Shown here: positions 44,323 to 59,500 of the stretch, one piece after another | Layout of the letters: each line of letters opens with the position of its first letter | Position numbering within the stretch: position 1 is the first letter of the stretch | NCBI GenBank assembly: GCA_001600635.1 | Contig: BCKL01000029.1 | Location: forward strand, 20,434 to 84,433 | Source of the DNA: Leucosporidium creatinivorum | Taxonomy: Eukaryota; Basidiomycota; Microbotryomycetes; Leucosporidiales; Leucosporidiaceae | DNA: 64,000 bases | Direction of reading: 5' to 3' | Position numbers and translations under genes: made by a program | Notes under the pieces: generated by a model | The model's database searches: none | Told to the model about the DNA's origin: nothing | Seen by the model: the letters and a program-made list of their open reading frames with translations, nothing else

Positions 44323-44587
44323 TCACATCCCTCTCTTCCTCTCTGCCTCCTTGATAGCCTCAATCATCTCCTTGGACGGTCCTTGGTTAGGTCGGGGCAT
44401 ATGCTTTTGCTCCTCGCCCAGCACCAGTCGCTTGTACATGAGGATGCTCGATGCGACGAGGAAGGGAGTGGCGATGATGATGGTGCGGATGCTGTTGCGG
44501 AGGTGCGAGGAGACTATCAGCGGCGAACGGGAGCAGCGAAGACGAGGAAACGAACCGGCGGCCGTCTGGGCTGAGCTTGCGTGCCAT
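44323..44587 (-). CDS. Small single-span membrane protein, unknown
   Basis: Two exons on the minus strand give about 67 residues: basic start MARKLSPDGRR, one hydrophobic helix (IRTIIIATPFLVASSILMYK), then RLVLGEEQKHMPRPNQGPSK and a charged helical tail ending ERKRGM. The size, single helix near the N-terminus and basic flanks resemble small mitochondrial inner-membrane or respiratory-assembly proteins, but I do not recognise the family. The intron has a GTTCGT donor and CAG acceptor. Gene reality is supported by a frame that stays open and protein-like across the splice. Confidence 0.55.
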
Positions 44588-44885
44588 GTTGGTAAAGAGG
44601 ATGCGAGTCTGGTGGTACGAGCGTGCAGAACTGTTGGCTGCTCTGCTCTGCGACGAGATGAGGCTGAGGTGGGCGAATGGAGGGTGGACAAGATCCGAGA
44701 AGTCGCGCTCGTGCTCGAAGGCCTTCGGAGTATGCTCTGATGCAGCTTTCGATCGAAGGGGGCGACAGCAGAATGTGACCAATCAACGCTTTGCGGCCTC
44801 TTCCCACCATCAGACCTGCTCTCGTAAGCCTACACTCGAGAGCTCTCTCCCTCTGCTCCCGCGCCGAGTCCCTTGCTGACCCGCC

Positions 44886-46922
44886 TCAGAGCTCATCTTT
44901 CAGCCTCTCCGTGATACTCAGAGATATCGGAGGTAGCCCTGCACAATACTTTCGCGTCAGCGTCGTCCTCGCGCACCTGAAAGACGCCTCGGCGCTACTC
45001 GGCGCTCACCTCTGGAGGGTTGAGGCTTCTCCTCACCGCGCTGCTGCCGTTCTCTGTCCAGCTTTTCGAGAGACACGAGACTCTAGTGGTCGAAGGAAGA
45101 TGTAGCGGGGTAAGTAAGGGAAGGTTAGCGTCGAGGCACTCATCCGCTCGCCAACTCCGAGCTCGGCGAGCGACTGCGACTCACCTCTTCGATCTCAAGC
45201 CACTCGGTATCTTGAGGCCGAGTGACTGCAATGGTGATGGCGCTTCTTTCGCCGCTACCGACGTCCTCAATCGAAAGAGAAGCCGTGCTGCATGTAGGGG
45301 GTGGGTCAGCTTCGGCTCTCTCGCTCGACGAGTAACAAGAGCTCACTCGTAGTCGGGTGAAACATCTAGAACGACCTCGAGTACAGCTTCTCCCGCAGGT
45401 GCAGGCTCGATACCGTCCAAGTCGAGGGAAGTGAGCAGCTGGTTCCCTTCAGCCGAGGGGTGCTCGCCGGCGAACAGTTGAAGGGATACAGAGGTTTCTA
45501 TCAACGGAAGTCGGTCAGGAATAAGAAGAAGCCACAAATGCTGTGCAACGTAGCGGAGCTCACGATCATCCTCGTTCGTGGTGAGGTTGAAGACGGCTCG
45601 GCGCGGCAGGATGGAGTTGCGAGGGATGAGCCGTTGGAGAAGGCCATTTGAGGTCTCCACGCCTGTAGCACAGGTCTATAGGTCAATAACTGGTCGAGCG
45701 GAGTAGAGGAAGTACGAACTCACCCAAAGAGAGCGGCGTCACCTCGAACGCCCCACCCAATCTCCCGAGCCACAACCATCCTCGCCGAAGTAGGAAGCCT
45801 GTATTGCAGCACCATAAGCGGCGGCAAGATGTGGTGGAATGGAAGTGGTGGTCCAGGGCTTGGCGTTGGGGAGGAGAGCGGAGAGTGTGTCGTCAAGTGA
45901 GGGGTTGAGAGATAGCTGGCCGACGAGCCTGTGAAGTGAGGAAGATGTCAGCTCTGAGCTTCTAGCCAGGAGAAAAGCTTCACAAAAGCTCACAGAGAGT
46001 TATCAATCCTCGCCGCTGCCGTCCCCGCTGTCTGCAACGTCCGCTCGACCGCCTGCCCAATCTCGGCGCTGCCTCCCCTCGCCGTTGTTGCGTCAAGGAT
46101 CTCAAAGACGCCGTCATCCACATCGAGCAACGTCACCTCAGCTGCTGCCGTCCCTTCTGCGCCTCCCCATACATCCACCACTACCACCGCTCCGCCCCAT
46201 GGACCGCCCGATTGCTCCCCTGCCGACTCGGGGAGGGAGAACGGCTCGCGGTCGATCCCGTAGGCGAGACTGGCGGCTGTAGGTCGATTGAGGATTCGTA
46301 GAAGGTCGAGACCCGAGCGTTCGGCAGCGAGAGTGAGCTTCTGGCGTTGCTCGTCAGTCCAGCTGCGAGGAGCGGCGAGAGGTCAGCTTCGCGAGCGAGC
46401 TGCTAGCGAAAGGCGGTGTCCGATTTACCTCACGGGAACAGCCGCCACAGCTGCTTTGATCTCTGACTCTTCACCGAGAGCGTCTCCCGCGAGTCGTCGG
46501 AGCTCGGCGAGAGTTGCTTCGGGCGAGTCGAGTGAGGCGACGGAAAAGATGGTGTCCAGCTCGGTGTGGAGGTCGGCGGAGGAGAAGTCGAAGCACGGGG
46601 ATGCGGTTAAGTTGCGGAGGACGAGGTGAGAGGTGTAAGGTGCTGGCGAAAGCGAGATGGCGGCCTGCGCGAGAGTGGGAGGGTCAGCGGTGGGAAGCCG
46701 CTCTCGGCTGGGGAAGCGTAGATGTACAATGGTATTAGACTGAAGGGAGGGACGGATCAGCTCGCATCCCTGCTCAACTAGAATGTGAGATCTCACCTGC
46801 TCGCTGCTCGTCGGTTCAGCTCTCACGCTCGGGCATGTTGCAAGAGCGAGGAAGAGGCAGCAGAGCAGGGCCAAGGCAGAGCTACCCAGTCTGCTTAGTC
46901 TGCTTAATGGACGCAGAGTCAT
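44886..46922 (-). CDS. Degenerate ER-lumenal Hsp70-like protein with KDEL end
   Basis: Secretory protein related to Hsp70 but with a reduced ATPase domain. The N-terminus is a signal peptide (RLGSSALALLCCLFLALA). Hsp70 landmarks follow: AAVPVSWTDEQRQKLTLAAE, LLRILNRPTAASLAYGID, GVFEILDATTARGGSAEIGQ, PHLAAAYGAAIQASYFGED, VTPLSLGVETSNG (linker and start of the substrate domain), RLIPRNSILPRRAVF and TSVSLQLFAGEHPS. It stops after the beta-sandwich, has no lid, and ends ITERLKDEL. The N-terminal phosphate-1 loop (usually DLGTT) is absent and phosphate-2 (usually DLGGGT) reads DVWGGA, so ATP hydrolysis is doubtful. About 490 residues, at least eight introns. A one-base frame shift is apparent between YFGED and VTPLSLG (about 45741-45780); since the frame afterwards stays Hsp70-like to KDEL, a base error or very recent mutation is likelier than old decay. 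Confidence 0.75.
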
Positions 46923-47575
46923 GTTTGCTCCCACGTCGGTTCTTGTCCTGCCATTCGCTGAGGCGCGAGGTTGAGCGACGCGACTCGAGTGAGCTCGTCG
47001 CAGAGAGCTGAGGGAAGGGGAGAGGTGGGAGCACTGAGGGAGAGACAGGCTCTAGCTGATTCGTTGCTGCCGAGCGAAAGTCGAGAGAAGTGAGAGACGA
47101 GGTGAGCGACGGAGGACAACCCTGGGCCAGCTGCGAGAGGCTGGGTGAGCTGTGCTTCGACGGAGTGCCCAGACCTGCAGGATCGTGGAGTACCTCTGGT
47201 AGAGCACCAGTATACCCGCTGCCCGAGTGCTATCAACCACCGACTTTCTTTTCGAGGGTCTCGGCGATTACTACGGAGGAGTTTCCCTCGCTCAGCCTCC
47301 CTCGCGACTGCTGTACCCCATCTCACTATCATCCTGCGCTGCAGAGATGTCAAGTCTGCACCTCTACACTCAAGCTGAGCACCCGGGAGTTTGCAGCAGC
47401 ACACCGTCCCTACTTTGCCTTGCCTCGGCGCTTCGGCGATGAGCACTTGGACTCGCAAAGGGCCTCGCAAGCAATGATGACGGATGTACGTCTTTGCAGC
47501 GCATCTCTAGCGGCTGATAAGCACAGTCTGTGTACACACTTGAGCCTCCCCTCCTTCTATCCCCCTCCTTCGACT
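46923..47575. other. Intergenic between Hsp70-like gene and GGT
   Basis: 653 bp; it should hold the promoter of the Hsp70-like gene and the 3' end of GGT, both on the minus strand. Plus-strand ORFs here, up to 184 codons, show no domain and are probably chance. A GACG/CGTC dyad at 47479-47492 followed by TTTGCAGC slightly resembles a unit of the 56.6-59.8 kb array. Confidence 0.4.
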
Positions 47576-50551
47576 CTAATAAGCCAAGCCAGCTCCCGCC
47601 GCCTTACGAGGATCACTAGCAGCCGAGAGGGTACCATTCTTTGACCGAATGGCAACGTGACCAGTCGAGCCGGCAGTTCCTTGCCAGGTGGTGTTGTAGC
47701 CGAGCGACGAGAGGTAGGCGACGGTGCGGTTGTCGTAGCCTGCGATGCCAACAGACTCGTCCTTCCATTCGAACAAGGTCTGACCGCCGAGCTGTAGGGT
47801 GGTAGTACGTTAGCAAAGAGTATAGGGCGGTCGTGCGCTAGCGAGGGGGCGCAAGGAGATCGCCAGCGCCGAGTCGACGAACCTGATCGTGCCAGCGAGG
47901 GTGGTGGACAGAGTCATGAGCGTTGAGACCTTGGTCGATGTGGTGATGAAGATGCTGGAGAGTAGCAGTGATGATCCGGGATCCTGTTGATGAGAGGTCA
48001 GCGTTTGCAGAAGCGAGAAAGTATCGCCAAGCGCTGAGCTCACCTCCGGCCGAGCCTGTAGCAATGAGGATCTCGCCAGTCTCGAGATCCTCAGCAATGG
48101 AAGACTATACATAATACTAGTCAGCAGTGTGTGATGGCATGCGAAGGTCTGATGAAGGTGACTCACCGAGATAGAGGACTGGGGTCGCTTTCCCGCGGCC
48201 GGGTAGTTGATGGGAGATGCAGCGAAGCCGAAGGAGTTCACTGTTCCTTGACTACCGAAGTCGTCCATTTCGTTATTGTACACAATCCCTGAGGTGTCCA
48301 TAACGGTCGAACCCCAGTAGGTATTGCTGGAAAACGAGCTATCAGCGCTCGGCGCAAGCTAGCGGAGCCGGTGGACGTACACAGTGGTCGTGAGTGATAC
48401 AGCTTGTCCCTCCGAGTCGATGACGGCCATATGCGAGGTGCCCGACTCGCGTGTGGCCGTGTAGTTCTGCAGAGGGGGGTCAAAGGGGCGGCGGCAACAG
48501 GACAAGCGAACAGGGCAAAGAGACGGTCAGGCGAGGCTTGTACGAGGCAGCTCGGATGGGAAGTCGAATGACCTACAGAGGGATCATAGTAGCTGACGGG
48601 GAAGGTCGTGTCCTGCCCGGCGGAGGTCAGCTCGGCGCTGGGTTTCCCCTCGAGCGAGCCCTAAACTCACATCAACAATCTTGGCGCGAAGCTCCTTGAC
48701 CACCTCATCCGTGAGATAGTACTTCTCAAGCTGGGTAACGTTCTTGGTGACAGCTGGGTCGCCGTATTGAGCTGCGAGCGAAGGAGGGTCAGCTTCGGCG
48801 GTCGTCCTGCACACTGAGGCGACACTCACTCCTCTGGCCGTAAGCGAATTGAGTGGCCTCCAGAAGACGATGAGTAGTGACGTTGATCTCCGGGTCCGAG
48901 TCTGAGTAGTTGCCTTGCCAGCCCTCGAAGATCTGCGAGCATCAAGAGTCAGCACGAGCTCAAGGGGGAGAAGAACGGAAGTAGCGGACCTTGAGAGCCG
49001 ACAGCACGACAGCTCCGGAGGAGGGGGCGACTGTAGAGAAGATCCGAGAACCGCGGTAGGCTGTAGACGAGAGAAGTGTCAGCAGGACGGACTCGGCGAC
49101 GCCGAAGACTGGGCAACGCCGGGTACTTGGAGAGAAAGCAACAGCGAGTACTTACTGATGTTGACAGTCTCGCGCACGATCGCCTTGTAGTCTGAAAGGT
49201 CTTTCGTAGTCATGATACCTCCGCGCGCGTAGAGAGCAGCAGCAGTGTTGACCGCGGTCTCGCCCTTGTCTGCAGCGGCGGAAGGGTCAGTCGAGAGCTT
49301 CAAGACGATCAACTTGAGAAGCGTACAGAACCAGTCGGGACCGTACCACGAGATCTTCTCGAGGGTGTTGGCGTAGCGCTGAAGGCGGGACAAATGATCA
49401 GCTCGGAGCTCGGCGCTCGGCGCTTGTGGTGAAAGAGCCTTACCTTGCGGTAGCAGGTATCTCCCTCGACGAGGGCAGTGCCGTTGGGAGCGTACACCTC
49501 GGCCCAGAGAGGATCCTTGAGGATGAAGTCCTCGCCTGTGGGGTGCGAAGAGATGGCAACTTGAAGTCAGCGATGGATGGGGCGACGACGTCCAAGAAAC
49601 GAGACGAGACGAGACGGCGCGACTGACCCTTGATAGCATAAGCAAGGTCGACGTTGACCTTGAATCCCTCCCTGGCCACTTTGATAGCCGGCTTGAACAG
49701 CTCAGTCCTGCGAAGTCAAACTCGGTCAGCTCTCCCTCATCACCGAGCGCCGAGCCCCCAATCGCACCTCTCCCTCCCCAAAGCGACTCACCATGGCAGC
49801 TTGCCATGCCTCAAGTGCAAGGTCTCCCAACCCCTCAACTCGCCGGGCACACCAGCGGCCAATCCACCGATAGTCGACAGTGTCGCTCCTTTAGCATCGG
49901 AGGCGTACATCGTAGCGTTACAGCCGCTGGGGCAGGTCTCGCGGAAGTCGATTTGCTCGTAGCCGTGAGTTCCGTCCGGGTTGTTGAAGCGGACGATCAT
50001 GAAGCCTGAGAGATGAGAGAGCAGGGAGGAGAGAAGAGGTCAGCGAACGCCGAGAAATGGGATCGGCGGCTTCTGAGAGACGAGGAGTAGTCCCTGAGCT
50101 CTGAGGGTCATGCAGCATGATCTTGTACATCCTTCGAGTTCCACCAAGTTTCCCAAGAACAGCGAACCAGCGCCAAACGAGCTCGGGAACTCACCTCCTC
50201 CTCCAATTCCCGAATGGTAAGCGCTAATCGTCCCAACGCAAAGGCCCGCCGCAATAATCTGTATCCCGCACACCATCAGTATCCCTTCACTCTCCCGGCG
50301 AGCACAGAGGCAGCAGGACTCACCGCATCCGCCGCATTCCCCCCTTGCTTCAAGATCTCAATCCCAATCTCCGAACAAGGCGCAGCTTCAGTCGCTACAG
50401 CACCCCCAGTGGTCTGCTTGCCCCCAGCCGAGTTGCTGGAGGAAGTCTTGCGAGCGATGATCCCCCCCTCTCGTGCTTCAAGGTCGTAGGAAGGGAGGGC
50501 GGAGGCCAGAGCTGCAGAGGCTAGTAGGAGGGAGGGGAGGAGGAGCCTCAT
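47576..50551 (-). CDS. GGT1: Gamma-glutamyltranspeptidase
   Basis: Secretory or vacuolar Ntn-hydrolase that starts glutathione breakdown by transferring the gamma-glutamyl group. A signal peptide (MRLLLPSLLLASAALASA) leads into GIEILKQGGNAADA, LCVGTISAYHSGIGGG, GFMIVRFNNPDG and YEQIDFRETCP, the usual large-subunit entry. Self-processing site and nucleophile Thr: ESGTSHMAVIDSEGQAVSLT. Then NTYWGSTVMDTSGIVYNNEM, PQSSIS with SSIAEDLETGEILIATGSAG, and C-terminal LGYNTTWQGTAGSTGHVAI. The gene has some 17 introns. NGT and NYT sequons suit a glycoprotein. The catalytic Thr and the substrate-binding SS pair are present, so it should be active. Confidence 0.93.
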
Positions 50552-51339
50552 GTTTCTGAGCTCGGCGGTTGAGAGAGCAGCACGAGGAAGGTGAGAAGCA
50601 GGAAAGCAAGAGCAGATCACGCCCGCGCCCGTCGGCTTGTGTGCTTGACCAGCTGAGATGGTGAGTGTGGGGTCGGCGACCGATAAGTGGGTGACGCTTT
50701 TGAGTCGCCGCGCTAGTCTCAGTGAGGGAGAGCCGTCGGGCTCGATGCTATAAGGGAGGATAGATCATGTGGTACAGCAGATCGCAGTCAAGTGCTCGGC
50801 CGAAGGATGTCGGAGATTGGGGTCGGAGATGAAGAGAGGGGGGCGCCGAGGGGGGGGGGAGGGAGATGGCGGGGGGATGTAGGATAGTCTGTGGCTCGCC
50901 AGCAGGTCCCGGGGACTATGAGGGTAGCTCTGAAAGCTCTCTGCAAACTCGCAGCTCTGCAACTCTGCAGCAAACCTACCTCTCGGCCGCCCATCTCGCC
51001 CGCGCATCGCCGAACTCACCGCGCGCCGAACTCTCTCGCTCGATATAGCAGACCAGTTACGCGCAGCTGCAGCACAAGCCGTCGGTACAAGAGGAAAAGG
51101 TGCGGATTCTTCTTCCTCCCTCACGTCCCGTCACCTGCCGAACGGAAGCCGATTCCTCGCGGGAGCCGACTTGTCCTTTTCGCCGAGCCATTCACGTGCA
51201 GCAGCAGAGGAAACGATAGGGAAACACCACTTGATGTGCGTTCCAGTAAGATTAGTCCTGTGTTTCTATAAGCTCCCTTCTTCCCTTCTTCCTCCTACTC
51301 GACTCCAGTGTCCATGCTCGGCGACGACCAAGTTGATGT
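50552..51339. other. Intergenic between GGT1 and ERG11
   Basis: 788 bp upstream of GGT1 and downstream of ERG11. G-rich on the plus strand near 50838-50880. No supported gene. Confidence 0.45.
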
Positions 51340-54534
<3,195 letters not shown>

Positions 54535-54812
54535 GGTCGAAGCGAGTGAGACGAGGGAGCGAGAGAGAGAAACGCGTCGAGCTGACAAGTCGCGCGATGG
54601 GTCGAGCCAAACGGAGAGCTCACACAGCGAGCGACTTTATCTCGCGTGTACTGCCGGGCTGCTTCTCACCTCTTCTCGGATCTGTAGAACACTTCGCATG
54701 CCCTCTCTCATTTCATCGCCGAGCTCCTCTCGCTCGCTCCTCGCTCTCGGTCCTTGATCCTAAACGAACGCCAGCTATATTCCGACCATCATCTACTCTG
54801 CTCCACGCTCGC

Positions 54813-56253
54813 TCAAACCCACTTCTTCCCCTCCTTGAAATCCACCACCTTGTTCTCCACCTTGTTCTCCGCCCCCGTCACCGCGCTCTTGACCTTGTCG
54901 ACCACCCCCTGGGCCTTCTCTTTGACCGTCTCGCCCGCAGCCTTGGCCTCCACTTTGGCCTGGGCGATAGCGGCGGAGGGGTCGGCGACGGTGGAAGGGG
55001 ACGAGATGGGCGCCGCGGGGGTTGTTCCGGGCGCGGGCGAGGGAGAGGGCGAGGGCGAGGCAGTGGTGGCTGGGAGAGCAGGGGGGGCAGGGGAGGAGGA
55101 GGAGGAGGAAGAAGGAGCAGAGCCGAAGGGGTTGAAGGAGGAGAGGGGGGACTGTGGGGGGTGGACAGAGGATTGCGGAAAATTAGTCTGTAGCTCTTCC
55201 TGCTGTATTGGACTTCTTTGATCTCCTTGCTCCTCCTTTCCCCTTGCTCATCAAAGCGAGCTCTCTCTCTCTCTCTCCTCAACTCAACTCATCGCCGAGC
55301 CTCCCTCCCTCTCTCTCTCTCTCCTCCTTCCCCCTTCTCTCACTCAAGCTCTCGTCCATCCCATCCCACTCTCCAACAACGGAGAGAAAAGACTAGTAAA
55401 CATACCTCAGCCTTCTGACCAGCCACCCTGAACCCGGGCACACTAGCCGGGTTGAAGACGCGCTCGCAATCGCTGTAGCCTTGGCCCAAGCCGAAGCCGA
55501 GACCGAGGAGGACGGGCCAGGGGCGGCCTGTGTTGCGAGGCGAACGAAGTGAGCAACGAGTAGCGAGGGAGGGAGGGAGGGAGGGAGGGAGCGAGAGGTT
55601 GGCGAGAGGTGGGAGGAGCGTCGAGAGCGAGCAGCGAAGGAGGGCAAAGAAGGAAGAGAGAGTCAGCTGTAGTCCTCCTACATCTGGCATATCTCCCGCC
55701 CAGCTCTCAAGCAGCAGCCCCCCCCCCCCCCCCCCCCCTCCCCTAGCTCCCCTTCCCCCTACCAGCCTCAGAGACAGAGACAGACAACCTGAACTCACGC
55801 CTAAACAAAACGGCACTGGCGACGATTCCTACACCGAGGCCAACACCCGCTTTGACGATGGCGTTGGAGATGCACAGGTCCGTCTTTTGTAGCGTTCATG
55901 CCACGCCATTCGATTTGAGCAGCGCGGTGGGGAGAGGAGAGAGCGGGAGCGAGGAGGGGGGACGGAGCAAGTCGGTTTGAAGCGGTCGTCGTTTGACGTG
56001 CAGGGGAGGCGGAGCGGGTGGGATGTAGGAAGGTAGAAGATGAGAGAGAGAGGAAGACAGTCAGCTCTACGCCTGCCCTCCCTCTCTGCTCCTCGCCAGC
56101 GCGCGTCACCTCCCTCCCTGCTCCCTCCCCTCCCCTCTCTGCACCACAGTAAGAGAGCGGAAGACAACACACCTTAGCTTCCAACACCTGCTCACTCCTC
56201 ACTGGCACCACGGGCGCAGTAGATTGGCCAGACATGTTCGAGGGGGTCGCCAT
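54813..56253 (-). CDS. MIC10: MICOS core subunit Mic10 with C-terminal extension
   Basis: Mitochondrial inner-membrane protein that bends cristae junctions. Residues about 28-95 match Mic10: DLCISNAIVKAGVGLGVGIV (first helix with glycine-repeat GVGLGVG), VLFRRRPWPVLLG and LGFGLGQGYSDCERVFN (second glycine-rich helix and the usual Cys). N-terminal MATPSNMSGQSTAPV is short. The last exon (55151-54813) adds 112 residues absent from ordinary Mic10: a Ser/Pro/Ala linker and then a charged amphipathic stretch (VEAKAAGETVKEKAQGVVD, TGAENKVENKVVDF). The splice into it is in phase with a CTAAT branch and CAG acceptor. Four exons. Intron 2 contains a 21-C run. Confidence 0.85.
55718..55738. repeat. Poly-C tract (21 C)
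   Basis: Run of 21 C in the second MIC10 intron (poly-G on the transcribed RNA). Confidence 0.9.
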
Positions 56254-56589
56254 TTCGAGAGAGGTGGGGAGGGGGAGAGGAAGAGCTAAGAGCAAGAGCG
56301 AGGGGTTGCCGTTCGACTTCGATGTGGCTGCTTGAGGGGGCGGCTAGTTATTGAAAGGGGCGAAGAAGGGGAGGAGGGAGGAGATGATGCCTGAACGATG
56401 CTGCTTGCTTGCTAGGCTGCTCTTACTCGCCTATACACCACGACAACGACGGGCGACGACGACAGCTCGCTCGAACGGACGACAGACGCACGACAGCTAT
56501 CTGCAGTACGGGCGCAGAAGGAGGAGAAAGTACAGGTGAGCTCTCTACGTATGCTGCTCTGCTCGCTGGCTGTAGGGAGAGCGAGGGAG
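56254..56589. other. Intergenic upstream of MIC10
   Basis: 336 bp between the MIC10 start and the first recognisable unit of the tandem array; the MIC10 promoter must lie here. No gene seen. Confidence 0.45.
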
Positions 56590-59500
56590 GGTCGCCGAGC
56601 CGCTCTCATCCCATCTCAGCTCTCTCTCGGGGGAGCTGAGAGGGCGCAGGAAGCACGGGGGCTGGCGCAGTGGTAGTAGGCAAGATGTGCTTGCTGCTGC
56701 TTTGCTTCGACCCCTCCTTCTGACCGCGGTGCAGCTCGGGAGGCGCTCGCCGAGCAGCTCGCTCGGTTCTCTCTCGAGATGGCTGGAGCAGCAAACGAAG
56801 GGACACCTCGCGGCGTAGTAGTAGGCACTCTCTCTACTTGCTGCTGGCTCGCTGCAGTGCCGCGACGTTGGCTGGTACCGTTCGGGAGACGCTCGCCGAG
56901 CAGCTCAGATTCGGGCGGGAACTGAAGCTTTGGAGAGGCAGCTGGGGCGCAGGAGGGCTCGCGGGGTGGTAGTAGACATGAAGGTGTCTGCTGCTGCTTT
57001 GCTGTAGAACTCTTTGTACGCCTGTTACAGCTCAGAGGGGTGCGCCGAGCAGCTCTCATCTCACCGCTCGCTCTCAACGCTAAGGAGGAGGCGTAGGGAG
57101 GTGAAGGCAGCAAGACGGCTCGCGGGATGGTATTAGACATACAGCTGTCTGCTACTCTCTTGCCATGATGTCCTGCTCGCCGTGCCAGCTCGGGAGGGCC
57201 CTCGCCGAGCAGCTCGCCTCATCTCTCGGGGGAGCAGCTGAGTACGCAGGAAGCACCGAGGGCTTAGCGAGGTGGTAGCAGGCACAATGTGCTTGCTGCT
57301 CAATTGCTGAGACGCGCCTTGTTTGTCCTATGAACGTGTGCAAGGCGCTCGCGCGCCAAGCAGCTCTCATCTCATCTCACCTCTCTCTCGTGGGAGGTGA
57401 GGACCAGTAGCTCGGTGCAGCAAGCAGAAGGTCGCGCGGGGTGGTTGTAGACATAGATTCGTCTGCTTCTGTCTTGCTAAGCCGTCTTTTGCAAGTGCCA
57501 CTGAAGCGGGGGAGGGCGCTCGCCGAGCTGTCCAAACTCGACTCGGGCGAGTGAGCAGCTGGGCACAGGAAGCAGCAAGGCCACGGGGTGCATACATGCA
57601 TACACGCTGTGTTCTGCTGCTACCATGCTGCCGAGCCCCTTCTGGGTGCTATTCAGGCTGGGGAGGGCTCGCCGAGCAGCTCAGCTCAGACTTGGGGGCG
57701 GAAACTGAAGCTGTGGAGAGGCAGCTGGGGCGCAGGAGGGCTGGCGCGGCGCGATTAGACACAGCGTGCTTGCTCCTGACCCGCTTCAGGCCCCTCCAGC
57801 TACCTGGGGAAGGGCCTAAGACGCTCGCCAAGCAGCTCGCCTCATCTCTCGGGGGAGCAGCAGCTGGTGCAGGAAGCAGGACGGCTCGCGAGGAGGTAGT
57901 AAGCACACTGGGCTTGCTGGTTCCCTGCTACGGCCGGTGGTGCCCTTGCCTCTACACGGAAGGGAGCAGCTCTCGTCTCATCTCAGCTCTCTCTCGAGCT
58001 CTCTCAAGATCGCTGGAGCAGCAGACGGCGGGGCGGGGCGCCTTGCGGGGACGTGGTATGCAAACGATGCTCACTGGCTCGCTATGACGACGCTACACTC
58101 GCTGGCACCGTTCGGGAGACGCTCGCCGAGTATCTCCAGACTCGACTTGGGCAAGGGGCGGAGCTGTGGAGAGGCAGCTGGTGCGCAGGAGATCTCGTGG
58201 GACAGCAATGGGCATACGGTGCTTGCTGCTGCCTTGCTGGACAGCTCCGGGTCGTCACCCTGCAGCTCGGACGGGCGCTCGCCGAGTCTTCCAGCTCAGC
58301 TCATGCGAGACGTCTCGAGGCAGCTCCCGGCGAGCGAGGCAGGAACGACCTGCGCGACTGCAGTAGACACAGATATGTTTGCCGCAGCCTTGCTACCGAG
58401 CTCGCCTCCTTGCTGCTATATTGTGGGAGGCGCCCACCGAGCTCTTCGCTCGCTGGCGAGAGTCCAGAGCTGTAGGGAGGCAGCTGACACGCAGGAGGTC
58501 TTGCATGGTCGCTGAAGGTGTCCTTCACTCTCTGCTACCTTGCTCATGTCCTCCTTCATATCGCGGTACATTCCGGAAGGCCCTCGCCGAGCAGCTCAGC
58601 GCTCGCGAGATCTTCTGAGCATTCAGCGGCGGCTGAGGCAGGATGTTCGACGAGGCTATAGTGGACAATTCCTGTCCACTGCTACCTTGCTAGGTCATCT
58701 TGTTCGCCGTGGAGGATTGGTAGGCGCTTGCCCAGCAGTCTATTGGCTATCTGTCTCTCTCGCCTGAGGCTGGGAGCTGAGCTGCAGTAGCTGAAGCAGG
58801 GGAGCTCGCAAGGCTGCAGTAGACGCATATGCATCTGCTGCTGTCATGCTACAAACTTTTCTTGCAACGCTATCAGCACGAACGAAGCAGGGCACGAAAT
58901 TGTCCGAGTGGAGGGAGCCGACAGTGGCTGAGCTGCAGAGGAGTTATGAGGAGGGCTCGCTGAGCGGCGATGAGTATCAAAAGACGTTTGTCGCCGCTTT
59001 GTCCGTGTGTCTTCTCCTCCCGGCCTTGCGCAGAGACGAGTTGAGCTGCTTGCCGAGCTCTCGAGTCTGAATGCGACGACCTGATTGGCGGGAGGGCAGA
59101 CGAGGAGGGCAAGCAATGCGGGTATGGCACTGAAGAATGCCCATTTCCGGTCTGCTGGGGCAGTCCTGTCCGTCGTCTCACCTTGTAATCTAGAGTAGCT
59201 CGCCGGGCTCTTGACGAGAGCACAAGCCGAGAAGCAGGGGAGCAGTGCCGTGGGCTCGCGTAGCGGCAAGGGGTACCAAAAGATACTTTCTGCTGCTCTG
59301 CTGCACCATCTCGTCGATCAAGCTCAACTGTTTTGCGGTTCATTGAGCTGTCGACCGACCTGAGCGACTCTGAGGGACGACCTGAGGTTCTGGAAGCAGC
59401 CAGGAGGGATTGCAGGACAGCGATGAGCATCAAGGGTAGCTTGCTGCTGCTCTGATCCCGTCTCCCTGAACCAGCTCTGTGCATCCCAGAGCAGCTCGAG

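Noticed and set aside
46923-47650. 184-codon plus-strand ORF upstream of the Hsp70-like gene
   Set aside because: No domain, biased composition, overlaps the 3' end of GGT1 on the other strand.
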